Shown piece after piece: positions 44,987-53,751 of a stretch of 64,000 nt of DNA (position 1 is the stretch's first letter; the number at the start of each line of letters is the position of its first letter). Under the pieces are notes generated by a model, which saw nothing but the letters and a program-made list of their open reading frames with translations, was not told where the DNA came from and did no database searches. The stretch is from Herpetosiphon geysericola (GTDB lineage Bacteria > Chloroflexota > Chloroflexia > Chloroflexales > Herpetosiphonaceae): the NCBI RefSeq assembly GCF_001306135.1, contig NZ_LGKP01000013.1:1-64000 (forward strand). The letters are read 5' to 3'. The position numbers and the translations under genes were made by a program.

Positions 44987-45664
44987 ATGCAGCCTAGTTA
45001 CTACTTACGACGGCCTAGCTTGCCAAACGAGCCGAGCCAACTTGCCCAATTCGAGGCAATTTGGGCCACAATCGAAGCCTCATCCACGCTGATCGACCTA
45101 ACCGCATTGGTTGATTCGCCGCGCTGGCAATTTTTGGCCTATCTTGCAGAACACAAGCCGGTGCTGTTTCATGGCTCTGGCAACCCAAATTTAGCGACGC
45201 TTGTGCCACGTCAAGCGAGCGATATTGTCGAGTTTGGTAACCAGTTGGCAGTGTATGCGGCCTCTGATGGTATTTGGCCCATTTTTTATGCCATTCTTGA
45301 GCGCGGCCAAGCAGAGGTTTCGTTGTTGAATGCCTGTTTTCGCAGTGTTAATGAAGATGGTAGCTTCGCTGATCCCCATTATTTCTTCTCCATCGATGAT
45401 CAGGCGCATCAGCGCCAGCCATGGCGGGCAGGCACGATTTACATTCTGACGCGCGCTGGCTTTGTGGCCAAACCACGCAGTTATAAACGCGGCATGACGC
45501 TGCAAATTATGGAATGGGCGAGTGTGCACGAGGTTGCGCCAATTGCCAAACTTACGGTTGAACCCTACGATTTCCCATTTCTTGATCAGGTGCGTAGCCA
45601 CAATCTTGCAACCCTGATCGAGCGCGCTACCGCCAATCCAGATGGCTTTCCATGGCTTGAATAG
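44987..45664 (+). CDS. Unknown 225-residue protein, possibly ADP-ribosyltransferase-like
   Basis: ATG 44987 follows a near-perfect AAAGGAGGAG site. The protein is soluble, with no signal peptide. VLFHGSGNPNLATLVPRQ followed about 30 residues later by VYAASDGIWPIFYAILER recalls the H-G-[ST] ... Y-A-[ST] ... A-x-x-YA arrangement of PARP/ART-type folds. The later strands are not convincing and a catalytic Glu cannot be placed. The call is a weak structural impression; otherwise it is a conserved hypothetical. Confidence 0.6.
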   Translation: MQPSYYLRRPSLPNEPSQLAQFEAIWATIEASSTLIDLTALVDSPRWQFLAYLAEHKPVLFHGSGNPNLATLVPRQASDIVEFGNQLAVYAASDGIWPIFYAILERGQAEVSLLNACFRSVNEDGSFADPHYFFSIDDQAHQRQPWRAGTIYILTRAGFVAKPRSYKRGMTLQIMEWASVHEVAPIAKLTVEPYDFPFLDQVRSHNLATLIERATANPDGFPWLE

Positions 45665-45695
45665 CCCAACGCTTGGTATAATGGGCTATTGGTTT
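45660..45695 (+). terminator. Terminator overlapping the stop of the 225-residue gene
   Basis: A 9-bp stem AATAGCCCA/TGGGCTATT, whose left arm contains the TAG stop, is followed by GGTTTG. Confidence 0.55.
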
Positions 45696-45708
45696 GATGA
45701 GGTTGGCA

Positions 45709-47190
45709 ATGCAAACACTTGATTTTGATGTGTTGATTGTTGGAGCTGGTTTATCGGGCATTAGCGCTGCCTATTATGTGCAAACTCGCTGCCCAAACAA
45801 ACGCTATGCTATTTTGGAAGGCCGCACGGCCATTGGCGGCACATGGGATCTGTTTCGCTATCCTGGCATTCGCTCGGATTCGGATATGTATACGCTGGGC
45901 TACGCCTTTCGGCCTTGGCACAGCTCCAAGGCGATTGCCGATGGGGCCTCGATTTTACACTATATTCGTGAAACTGCCCAAATCTATGGCATTGATCAGC
46001 AGATTCGTTTTGGGCAGATGGTGCGGCGGGTCAGTTGGTCGTCGGAGCAAGCGCTTTGGACGGTCGAGGTTGAGCGCTTGGCTGAAGGCGATTGGGTGCA
46101 ATATCGCTGTAATTTTCTCTATATGTGCGGTGGCTACTACGATTATAGCCAAGGCTACACGCCAGAATGGCCGAGTTTAAGCCAATTCCAAGGGCGGGTG
46201 GTGCATCCCCAAGCCTGGCCACAGCAGCTCGATTATCGCGATCAACGCGTGGTTGTAATTGGCAGTGGCGCAACCGCAATTACCTTGGTGCCAGCAATGG
46301 CCAAGCAAGCAGCCCATGTGACGATGCTCCAACGTTCGCCAAGCTATGTTGTGGCTCAGCCAGCCCATGATCAAAGTGCTGAGCGCATTCGGCGTTGGTT
46401 GCCAGCCACATTGGCCTTTCATGTGATTCGCTGGCGCGCGATTATCCAAAGTATCTTCTATTATCTGTTGATGCGTGGCTTGCCGAGCGTTGCCAAACGC
46501 GCTTTGATCAAAATGGCCCAGCAGGAGCTTGGCGAAAGCTACAATGCTAAACTGCACTTTACGCCAAAGTACAATCCATGGGATCAACGGCTGTGTTTAG
46601 TGCCTGATGGCGATTTTTTCAAGGCCTTGAAAGCGGGCCACGCCAGCGTTGTGACCGATCAGATTGAGCATTTCACCCCAACCGGCATTCAGCTTAAATC
46701 GGGCCAAACCTTGAGTGCTGATCTAATTGTGACTGCCACTGGCCTGAATTTGCGCTTGCTCAGCGGGATTGAAGTGCTGGTTGATGGGCGCAAGGTCGAG
46801 CTGGGCACAACCCTGAATTACAAAGGCATGATGCTGAGCGATGTGCCGAATTTGGCTTTGGCTTTTGGCTATACCAACGCTTCGTGGACGCTCAAATGCG
46901 AATTAACTTCGATGTATGTGTGCCGTTTGTTGAAGTATATGGATCGCCATGGCTATGCGTATTGTGTGCCCAAGAATTTTAATCCAGCCATGGCCAGCGA
47001 GCCAGCGCTGAATTTTACTTCCAGTTATGTGCAACGAGTGATCAGTCATTTGCCACGCCAAGGCCGCAACCGCCCATGGAAGCTCTATCAAAATTACCTG
47101 CTCGATTTGCTCATGTTGCGGCTGGGTAGGCTCGATGATGGCAATATGGAGTTTTTACGCCCTTGGCCACGCCAACATCAAGTTGAATAA
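45709..47190 (+). CDS. Flavin-containing (Baeyer-Villiger type) monooxygenase
   Basis: This is a 493-residue protein from ATG 45709 (GAGG 7 bp upstream). The FAD-binding motif is VGAGLSGISAAYY at the N-terminus, with GGTWDLFRYPGIRSDSDM typical of the family. The Baeyer-Villiger fingerprint F-x-G-x-x-x-H-x-x-x-W is present as FQGRVVHPQAW at about 165-175. The NADPH motif is VVIGSGATAI. VTATGLNLRLLSG lies in the C-terminal part. It should oxygenate ketones or related substrates using NADPH. It is convergent with the photolyase gene with no gap. It could serve secondary metabolism, but no partner gene shows this. Confidence 0.92.
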   Translation: MQTLDFDVLIVGAGLSGISAAYYVQTRCPNKRYAILEGRTAIGGTWDLFRYPGIRSDSDMYTLGYAFRPWHSSKAIADGASILHYIRETAQIYGIDQQIRFGQMVRRVSWSSEQALWTVEVERLAEGDWVQYRCNFLYMCGGYYDYSQGYTPEWPSLSQFQGRVVHPQAWPQQLDYRDQRVVVIGSGATAITLVPAMAKQAAHVTMLQRSPSYVVAQPAHDQSAERIRRWLPATLAFHVIRWRAIIQSIFYYLLMRGLPSVAKRALIKMAQQELGESYNAKLHFTPKYNPWDQRLCLVPDGDFFKALKAGHASVVTDQIEHFTPTGIQLKSGQTLSADLIVTATGLNLRLLSGIEVLVDGRKVELGTTLNYKGMMLSDVPNLALAFGYTNASWTLKCELTSMYVCRLLKYMDRHGYAYCVPKNFNPAMASEPALNFTSSYVQRVISHLPRQGRNRPWKLYQNYLLDLLMLRLGRLDDGNMEFLRPWPRQHQVE

Positions 47191-48657
47191 TTATTCCTCT
47201 GCTGGTTGCTGCAAGGCTTCGCGATAGGCGGCAAGTGCTCGTTCGCGGGCAAAACCATGATCAACCAGCGGCGCTGGATAATCGCGGCCAATCACACAGC
47301 CAAGGTGTTCTTGCAGGGTTTGCGGCATTGTCCATGGCTCGTGAATATAGCGATTCGGCACGTTGGCTAGCTCGGGCACAAAGCGCCGAATGTATGTGCC
47401 GTGCGGATCGTGCTTTTTGCTCTGGGCAATTGGGTTGAAAATGCGAAAATAGGGTTGAGCCGATGGCCCGCTTGAGCCTGCCGCCCACTGCCAGCCGCCA
47501 TTATTAGCGGTCGGGTCTGCATCGCATAATTGCTGCATAAAATAGCGCTCGCCCCACCGCCAATCGATCAGCAAATCTTTGACTAAAAACGAGGCGCTGA
47601 TCATCCGCACCCGATTGTGCATCCACGCCATTTGGTTGAGCTGGCGTTGGCCTGCATCGACAATTGGATAGCCAGTTTGGCCCTGTTGCCATGCGCTAAA
47701 TTCGGCAGGATCGTTGCGCCATTCAATCTGATCGTAGCGCGGATCGAGCGACTGTTTGAGCATCTGCGGATTGTGATAGATCAATTGGGTGTAATAATCG
47801 CGCCATGCCAATTCTTTGATCCAGGTATCGACGCCTTGGCGCTGCTCCGCGCTGAGCGGCTCGGTCAGCAGATCGACGGCGCGTTGCAGACATTGGCGTA
47901 TCGAAATGCTGCCCATGCGCAAATCGACCGAAAGCTGCGAGGTGCCAGCTTCGGCGGGTAGCTCGCGGGCATCGTCATACTTCAAGACCGATAAACTGCG
48001 TCGCCGATCAAAAAATTGGCTTAAGCGCTGTTGGGCTGCTGCTTCGCCAAGCGTAGGCAGCGTTTGCTGCAATTCAAAACCCAAATCGGCCAAACTTGGA
48101 ATTGGCAAGCTGCTTAAATCAGCATCCGGAGGAACAAGCTTGGTGGGCGCTGGCACAAGTTGCTCGGCCTGCGCATAAGCCAATTCGCTCCAGCGCTTGA
48201 CATATGATCCAAACACCAGATACGGCTTTTGCTGGCCTTTGGTTTTTAGCCCTTCAGGCTCGACTAAAACGCTATCGTGAAACGAATGGGCTTGCAGGCC
48301 TGCTTGGCGTAGCCAGAGTTTGACCGCAGTATCGCGCTTAATTGCATACGGCAAATAATCGCGATTCCAATATACGCCGCTGGCTTGAGTTTCGCGCACG
48401 AGGGCTTGCAATTCGGCTAGCGGTTGGCCATGGCGCACAATCAAGCGGCTGCCCAACTGACGCAAATCGTGATCGAGCGCTGTGAGCATGGCGAGGGTCA
48501 CGCCAGTTAAGGCTGCTCCCACATAGCCATCGTGCAAAATCGCATCATCGAAAATAAAAACTGGAATGACCTCGCCAGCGCTTGCCGCGACCGCAGCATG
48601 CAAGGCGCGATGATCAGCCAAGCGTAAATCGCGTCGGAACCAACAAATAACAGGCAT
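47191..48657 (-). CDS. phr: Class I deoxyribodipyrimidine photolyase
   Basis: This is a 488-residue protein from ATG 48657; GGGGAG lies 7 bp upstream. The N-terminal Rossmann domain (VICWFRRDLRLADHRAL) binds the antenna cofactor. The C-terminal FAD domain has KELAWRDYYTQL, GYPIVDAGQRQLNQM, WMHNRVRMISASFLVKDLL and WRWGERYFM, then NNGGWQWAAGSS and PYFRIFNP. The segment before NNGG reads CDADPTA rather than the more usual DGDLA, a modest deviation. It repairs cyclobutane dimers in blue light. Its translation start sits directly behind a terminator-like hairpin. Confidence 0.93.
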   Translation of the reverse strand: MPVICWFRRDLRLADHRALHAAVAASAGEVIPVFIFDDAILHDGYVGAALTGVTLAMLTALDHDLRQLGSRLIVRHGQPLAELQALVRETQASGVYWNRDYLPYAIKRDTAVKLWLRQAGLQAHSFHDSVLVEPEGLKTKGQQKPYLVFGSYVKRWSELAYAQAEQLVPAPTKLVPPDADLSSLPIPSLADLGFELQQTLPTLGEAAAQQRLSQFFDRRRSLSVLKYDDARELPAEAGTSQLSVDLRMGSISIRQCLQRAVDLLTEPLSAEQRQGVDTWIKELAWRDYYTQLIYHNPQMLKQSLDPRYDQIEWRNDPAEFSAWQQGQTGYPIVDAGQRQLNQMAWMHNRVRMISASFLVKDLLIDWRWGERYFMQQLCDADPTANNGGWQWAAGSSGPSAQPYFRIFNPIAQSKKHDPHGTYIRRFVPELANVPNRYIHEPWTMPQTLQEHLGCVIGRDYPAPLVDHGFARERALAAYREALQQPAEE

Positions 48658-48705
48658 AAAAAAACTCCCCAACTGTACGCAGCATACTACGTACAATTGG
48701 GGAGT
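48658..48705 (-). terminator. Terminator-like hairpin fused to the photolyase ribosome-binding site
   Basis: On the minus strand, a 17-bp stem (arms 48690-48705 and 48663-48679, one mismatch) with a 10-nt loop is followed by seven T and then immediately the phr ATG. It lies 20 bp after the metalloprotease stop. Its 3' arm contains the GGGGAG that is the only ribosome-binding site for phr. It can act as terminator for the protease gene and can hide the phr start in read-through transcripts. Confidence 0.85.
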
Positions 48706-48724
48706 TGGATGGTTGTTAAGCAGC

Positions 48725-50932
48725 TTATTGCTTGCTTGCGATTGGCAAGTAGACCTTTTGCTCCGTTGGCGTTGGCGTGACGCTTACACTTGGCGTGACG
48801 CTGGCGCTTGGAGTAACGCTCGCCGTTGGGGTTGCGGTGTTGGTTGCGGTTGGGCTAACCGTTGCTGGCGTTGCGGTTGGTGTGCGAGTTGGGGTTGTGG
48901 TTGCCGTCGCCGTTGGGGTAATTGGCGTTGGCGTGATATTGACCCCGTTGATTGTAAAGTTGGCGTTGGAAATATCAAAGAAGATATTATCTGCACAACG
49001 CACTTTGATCCGCGCAGCAGCTGCATTGACGTTTGGGGCAACCACGGTTTCGCTGCCATCATTTGGCGTATTGCTCACCAAGGCATTGAAGCTGGTGCCG
49101 CCATCGGTTGAGAGCAAAATATTCACATTGGCACAGTTAATTGGCGCCGCTGTGGTATTGGCTACATCCCAGGTGACGGTTTCGTTAGCATCGCCTGTCC
49201 AAGCAATTGCTGTATTTGGCGCAGTTACTTGGAAGGGGCCAGCGCTATTGTTGACCGTCAGCACCGCTGTATCCAAGCCATAGCCACCAGCCCCAGCGTG
49301 ATTGTCACGCACAGTCAAGCGGAAGGTCAAGGTGCGGTTGGTGGTTGGCAATGCTTCGCCAATGGTGCTGGTGTTGTTCAAAATATCGCTGAGTTTAGGC
49401 AGGGTGCGCACATTATTCACAGTTGAATTGAAACTGCGGAAGATTGGGCGGGTGCCGTTATCGGTATTTGGTGGCGAAGCAGCTCCCAAATCATATTGTT
49501 CCCAATCGTAGGTCAGGCTATTGTCTTCTGCATCGGTCGCGCTGGCGGTCAATTCAAATGGTGTGTTAGCAGGAATCGTGTAATCGCTGCCTGCGTTGGC
49601 GACTGGTGGGGTATTGCCAGTTTGTTGGGTCGTGCCACACGTTGCGCCGCCACCAGTGGTGATGAAGGCCGAAATTTCTTCCAAGCTCTTGACGTGGAAA
49701 TCAAAATCGCTGTTTGGCTGCAAGTTTTCGGAGCCACAGATGCCTGCGTAGGCCATAATCGTCGAGCCGCTGCCTGGTTCGTAGGCCGCACCGCTTGAGC
49801 GATTGCTGCCGCCACAGCTGCCAGTTGTGCCGTTGAAGGTGTGGTTGCCACCAAATTGATGGCCAATTTCGTGGGCAACATAATCAACATCAAATGCGTC
49901 GCCAACTGGTGAGCCTGAGCCAGTTACGCCACGAGCTTTGTTGCTGGTTGAACAGACTGAGCGCAATGAGGCAACCCCACCGCCACCAGTGCTGAAGACG
50001 TGGCCAATATCATAGTTGGCGCTGCCGATCACGCTGGTTAAGTTGGTTTGGTTTTGGCCAAGCATCGTGCTACCGCTATTGTTGGTGTAGGGGTCGCTGC
50101 TGGCGTTGGTATAGACAATTAGATCATTGTTGGCGATCAATTCCATGCGCACTGACAGATCGCGTTCGTAGATGCCATTGACGCGGTTCATGCTGGTGAC
50201 GATTGCCGCCATTGCACCGCTGACTGTGCCACCGTGGAAGGCGGTATATTCGCCAGTGGCGGCCATGGCCAAGCGATAGGTGCGCAAGGTTTCGCCAATT
50301 GAATAGCGTTCTGGCACGGTTAATGGGGCGTTATCCAATAGATTTGGCTCGTAATCGATGCCTGTGCGTTCGGCCAACTTATTGGGATCAGCCATAAAGT
50401 TACGGCTATCGTACACAATATAGTTGCTGGTGTCGTTGCGGCTGTAGGGGTCGATAAAAATCCGGCCTGATTCGCTCAAAATCATGCCATGAAAGCCGCG
50501 TGGCGTCAGATCAAGCCGCGCACTGGTGCTTGGTTGATCGATTGATTGGGCCAAGAAGGTGCGAATTTCGGGAAACTTGGCGGCCAAGGCTGGCGCCATA
50601 ATTGGCGATTCGACGACTCGGAATTTACCAAATTGGCCGTTGGGCAAGGGCAAATCCAAAATCAGCCCAGATTTTTGAACTTTAGTTTGGGCTTCTTGTG
50701 GCACGCGGCTCAAGTGTTGTTCGAGCAAGGCCAAATCGAGGCTAACCGTGCGATAGACCGTTGGAATAATTTCGCGCGAGCCTTTTTGTTGAATGCTCTG
50801 TTCAGCAACATTCGCCCATAGCCCATCAGATGAGCTGACGCTGGGTGTAACCATTGCAGTTGCCGTGATCACACTAATCAGGGCAATGCTTACCACTGCA
50901 AAAATGATCACCCATGAACGACCAAAACGCAT
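48725..50932 (-). CDS. Secreted reprolysin-like (M12B) zinc metalloprotease with C-terminal repeat domain and YLPI tail
   Basis: This is a 735-residue protein from ATG 50932 (AAAGGAA upstream). It has a signal peptide or anchor (about 5-28) and a propeptide to about 200. The protease domain carries HEIGHQFGGNH (first His at 354), the H-E-x-x-H-x-x-x-x-x-H zinc site, and a Met-turn-like STIMAYAGIC. Ig/PKD-like domains follow (about 430-640, for example GNTPPVANAGSDYTI). A Thr/Pro linker (TPTATATTTPTRTP) then leads to the end KVYLPIASKQ. It should digest proteins outside the cell, consistent with predatory nutrition. The YLPI end recurs in another secreted protein here and may be an attachment signal. 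Confidence 0.92.
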   Translation of the reverse strand: MRFGRSWVIIFAVVSIALISVITATAMVTPSVSSSDGLWANVAEQSIQQKGSREIIPTVYRTVSLDLALLEQHLSRVPQEAQTKVQKSGLILDLPLPNGQFGKFRVVESPIMAPALAAKFPEIRTFLAQSIDQPSTSARLDLTPRGFHGMILSESGRIFIDPYSRNDTSNYIVYDSRNFMADPNKLAERTGIDYEPNLLDNAPLTVPERYSIGETLRTYRLAMAATGEYTAFHGGTVSGAMAAIVTSMNRVNGIYERDLSVRMELIANNDLIVYTNASSDPYTNNSGSTMLGQNQTNLTSVIGSANYDIGHVFSTGGGGVASLRSVCSTSNKARGVTGSGSPVGDAFDVDYVAHEIGHQFGGNHTFNGTTGSCGGSNRSSGAAYEPGSGSTIMAYAGICGSENLQPNSDFDFHVKSLEEISAFITTGGGATCGTTQQTGNTPPVANAGSDYTIPANTPFELTASATDAEDNSLTYDWEQYDLGAASPPNTDNGTRPIFRSFNSTVNNVRTLPKLSDILNNTSTIGEALPTTNRTLTFRLTVRDNHAGAGGYGLDTAVLTVNNSAGPFQVTAPNTAIAWTGDANETVTWDVANTTAAPINCANVNILLSTDGGTSFNALVSNTPNDGSETVVAPNVNAAAARIKVRCADNIFFDISNANFTINGVNITPTPITPTATATTTPTRTPTATPATVSPTATNTATPTASVTPSASVTPSVSVTPTPTEQKVYLPIASKQ

Positions 50933-51029
50933 AGATATTCCTTTCCACAAAACAGCAAGGCTTATTATACAACTAATTAAGCAATGATTAAGCGGCTGCT
51001 ATTGTGGAATGGCTGATTGATTCATCCTT

Positions 51030-51063
51030 GCAGGATACTAGCTTGATTTTAGCAGCATCCTGC
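51030..51063. terminator. Imperfect hairpin beyond the VOC gene
   Basis: Arms GCAGGATACTAGCT and AGCAGCATCCTGC pair with interruptions, 16 bp after the minus-strand VOC stop. There is no T-run. Confidence 0.35.
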
Positions 51064-51078
51064 GTTGTGCTAAGCGAA

Positions 51079-51588
51079 TTACTGGGCTTTAGGTTGGCCT
51101 AAACGAGGCATAAATTCCATCAATGTTGTATAAATATAGGCTAATTCCGGCGATTCGGTATTCCAGCTATCACCCTCGGATGAGCTTGATTCCCACATCG
51201 GTTCGGCTTCGAGCACCTGATACACCCACCACAGATTGTGCCATGGGTCGAGGATGCGCGAGAATAGCTCGCCAAAGATTGGGGTTGGCTCGGTCACAAT
51301 CGTGACCCCATTGGCAACTGCGGTTTGCAACGTTTGGGCCAAATCGACAACATAAATTTGCAAAAAGCTTGGTGTCCATGGCCAATCTGGCTTGCGATCA
51401 ACGACCATCAGCGTCGAATCGCCAATTTTAAATTCAGAATGCAGCCAGAGGCCATCAGTATCAAGCGTATGGGCGGCCTCAACTGCCTGCGCCCCAAAAA
51501 CCGTTTGTAGAAATTGGCTCAAGTGCTGAGCATCATTCGTAATAATAAATGGATTGACGGTGGCATAGCCTGCTGGTACATAGCTCAT
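51079..51588 (-). CDS. VOC-superfamily (glyoxalase/PhnB-like) protein
   Basis: This is a 169-residue protein with AAGGAGC before the ATG. YVPAGYATVNPFIITNDA starts the first beta-alpha-beta-beta-beta module, FKIGDSTLMVVD ends it, and FLQIYVVDLAQTLQTAV opens the second (GELFSRILDPWHNLW). The fold binds metal for isomerase, dioxygenase or resistance functions. The length and N-terminus are those of the PhnB/YdeT-like group. It is divergent from a WYL regulator 82 bp away, its likely controller. Confidence 0.85.
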   Translation of the reverse strand: MSYVPAGYATVNPFIITNDAQHLSQFLQTVFGAQAVEAAHTLDTDGLWLHSEFKIGDSTLMVVDRKPDWPWTPSFLQIYVVDLAQTLQTAVANGVTIVTEPTPIFGELFSRILDPWHNLWWVYQVLEAEPMWESSSSEGDSWNTESPELAYIYTTLMEFMPRLGQPKAQ

Positions 51589-51670
51589 TATGCTGCTCCT
51601 TGCTATTGATTGATAGCCTGAGCATAAAATAAAATTAGGACAGAATTGGCCCTAATTTGGAGCAATTACG

Positions 51671-52660
51671 ATGTATTCACCAACATTGCGGCTTTTGGCG
51701 GTGCTCGAACTCTTGCAAGCGCGCCAACAAATTAGCGGAGCCGAGCTGGCCCAACGGCTTGAAGTTGATCAGCGCACTGTGCGCCGCTATATTCAACAGC
51801 TGCAAGATATGGGCATTCCGGTTGAGGCCGAACGTGGCATCTACGGCGCGTATCAGCTTAAGCCCGCTCAGCGCGTGCCCCCGCTCTTATTCAGCGAAGC
51901 GGAAACGCATGCCCTGACCTTGGGCTTATTGACGATTCGCGAGTTGCAATTTCCGGTTGATCGGGCGATTGTTGAAACAACCTTGGCCAAGATCGAGCGC
52001 GTGCTGCCAGCGCACTTAATTCACCATGCTCGGGCAATTCAGGCGGCAATTAGCATTCAGCATGACTTTCATCGGCAGCGGATCGAGCCTGCTTGGCTGA
52101 TGCAGCTCAGTTTAGCGGTGCTGCAACAACAACAGGTGCAGCTTGAATATAGCTCCTATAGCGAGCAGCTCAGCACACGCAGCATCGATCCATATGGCAT
52201 TGTGTTTAATAAGGGAGCATGGTATGTGGTTGGCTATTGCCATTTGCGCAGCGCCATCCGCATCTTCCGCCTTGATCGAATTCGCAACCTAGCCTCGTTA
52301 ACCACCAATTTCGAGCGCCCAGCGTCAATTAATATCGTCGATATACTACTTGCTTCCTTGAATGCTGCCCCTGATCAGCAGCACGTCGAGGTATTGCTCA
52401 AAACGAGTCTCGATCACGCCCAACAGCTGATTTCGCCACAGATCGCGACGCTTGAGGCAACCGCGCAGGGCGTACTGTTGCGGCGGGGCGCAGGGCATTT
52501 GGAGTGGGTAGCCTTTTTGCTATTGGAGCTTGATGTGCCCTTGGTTGTGTTGCAACCACCAGCATTACGCACCCTGATTCAGCGCATGGCAACCAAAGCC
52601 TTGGCCATGCTGGAGCCGCTTGAGTTTAATAAAGATATGTCTGCTGAACAAACCAATTAA
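51671..52660 (+). CDS. WYL-domain transcriptional regulator (YafY type)
   Basis: This is a 329-residue protein; TTGGAG lies upstream of the ATG. The N-terminal HTH_11 domain (LRLLAVLELLQARQQISGAELAQRL, then recognition helix RTVRRYIQQL) is followed by a linker with LLFSEAETHALTLGL. The WYL domain (about 145-215) ends GIVFNKGAWYVVGYC and IRIFRLDRI. WYL domains sense ligands, including nucleic acid or metabolites. It is divergent from the VOC protein and its 3' end overlaps the next, convergent gene by 4 bp. Confidence 0.92.
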   Translation: MYSPTLRLLAVLELLQARQQISGAELAQRLEVDQRTVRRYIQQLQDMGIPVEAERGIYGAYQLKPAQRVPPLLFSEAETHALTLGLLTIRELQFPVDRAIVETTLAKIERVLPAHLIHHARAIQAAISIQHDFHRQRIEPAWLMQLSLAVLQQQQVQLEYSSYSEQLSTRSIDPYGIVFNKGAWYVVGYCHLRSAIRIFRLDRIRNLASLTTNFERPASINIVDILLASLNAAPDQQHVEVLLKTSLDHAQQLISPQIATLEATAQGVLLRRGAGHLEWVAFLLLELDVPLVVLQPPALRTLIQRMATKALAMLEPLEFNKDMSAEQTN

Positions 52661-52878
52661 TCAGCAGTTCGATTATTCATACGAGCCAATAGCCAAGCGT
52701 GGATCGACTCGGCGAGAGCTACATTTTGTTGTAGATAGCGATGCAACAAATCATAGGTTGCTTGTTGAGCTGGCTCGTCATGCGGCCTAATCTTCTCTAA
52801 GAGCAGCAACGCCGCATGCGATCGATGACGTAACTCATGGTCAATCTCAGCGATCAATGCAATTGAATTCGAATCCAT
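52657..52878 (-). CDS. Unknown 73-residue helical protein
   Basis: The frame is open to 53085, but ATG 52878 has GAAGGAGC 6 bp upstream and gives a compact, fully helical peptide (MDSNSIALIAEIDHELRHRS). The upstream part is Cys/His-rich, low-complexity translation of the promoter region. No domain is recognised. Confidence 0.65.
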   Translation of the reverse strand: MDSNSIALIAEIDHELRHRSHAALLLLEKIRPHDEPAQQATYDLLHRYLQQNVALAESIHAWLLARMNNRTAD

Positions 52879-53035
52879 TGACGCTCCTTCTTCAGCGAGA
52901 AACCAGCGGTTTTGGGCTACACGTTCGTGAAAATGAACGATTAAACAGCACTTGATTATAGGTAAGTGACGCGTTCTCCTGTGGTTGTCGACTCTTAACT
53001 TAGCAATGCTACTTTCGACTATATACTGCATACAT

Positions 53036-53122
53036 CGATAACAAACAACGTTCGAACAGTGAAATCGATAACAAGCAATAGTCAAACAGCGGTGCGATAT
53101 ACAACAACATTCAAATATAGGG
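53036..53122. repeat. Three imperfect direct repeats upstream of the 53130 gene
   Basis: Units of about 30 bp start with CGATAACAAACAA (53036), CGATAACAAGCAA (53066) and CGATATACAACAA (53095). Each is followed by a TTCGAACA-, GTCAAACA- or TTCAAATA-like tail. Spacing is 30 and 29 bp. They end just before the ribosome-binding site of the next gene and look like an operator array. Confidence 0.6.
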
Positions 53123-53129
53123 GGATGTT

Positions 53130-53696
53130 ATGAAAGCCTTACGTTTGTTTCCTAAACTGGTCATTGTCGTCGGGATCATTTTTGCCTTAGGTGGCGCAGT
53201 GACGATGGGGGCCGGCATCTATATCAATAATTTTGTTGGCGATAAACTTGAAGCGCAACAAATCACGACACCTGAAGATGCATCGATTCCAAATGCACCA
53301 GTCAACGATATTGCAACTGCCTTGAGCATGGCCGACATCATTCAACACCACGCAGCTGATAGCTCACAAGGTCTGTCGTATGCGCAAATGGGTCGCTTCT
53401 CGACTCCCGATGGTGCACCAGCTGGTACGAACAATGCTGACGAAGCCTTGAAAGATGCGAATGGCAAACCAGTTGCCAACCAAGCTCGCAACACCCAATT
53501 GACGGCTGCTGGGCTGGTAACATCACTGAGCCTTTCAGCAATGGCACTTGGCGCTTCGTATGGCGCAATCGCCCTTGGGCTTGGCTTCTTGGTTCTGGGC
53601 ATCATTATTACTGGCCTTGGTTATGCCTTACTAGGCTTGATTACGCCAGAAGTTGCCAAACGCTTTGGTCTGCAACCAGTCGCAGCAAGCAAATAA
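53130..53696 (+). CDS. Small membrane protein of unknown function
   Basis: This is a 188-residue protein; GGGGGATG lies before the ATG. One N-terminal membrane helix (about 8-30) is followed by an extracytoplasmic loop of about 100 residues (GDKLEAQQITTPEDASIPN) and then two helices (about 125-172). The layout, with an ITxPEDA start of the loop, resembles a family of actinobacterial membrane proteins often mislabelled as LigA dioxygenase. No catalytic feature is seen. A terminator follows. Confidence 0.75.
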   Translation: MKALRLFPKLVIVVGIIFALGGAVTMGAGIYINNFVGDKLEAQQITTPEDASIPNAPVNDIATALSMADIIQHHAADSSQGLSYAQMGRFSTPDGAPAGTNNADEALKDANGKPVANQARNTQLTAAGLVTSLSLSAMALGASYGAIALGLGFLVLGIIITGLGYALLGLITPEVAKRFGLQPVAASK

Positions 53697-53716
53697 CCTT
53701 TCACGTTTCAATCGCA

Positions 53717-53749
53717 AGCCTGCCAGTCACACCGACTGGCGGGCTTTTT
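53717..53749 (+). terminator. Rho-independent terminator after the small membrane protein
   Basis: A 12-bp stem AGCCTGCCAGTC/GACTGGCGGGCT with one G-U-type mismatch is followed by TTTTTG. Confidence 0.9.
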
Positions 53750-53751
53750 GT

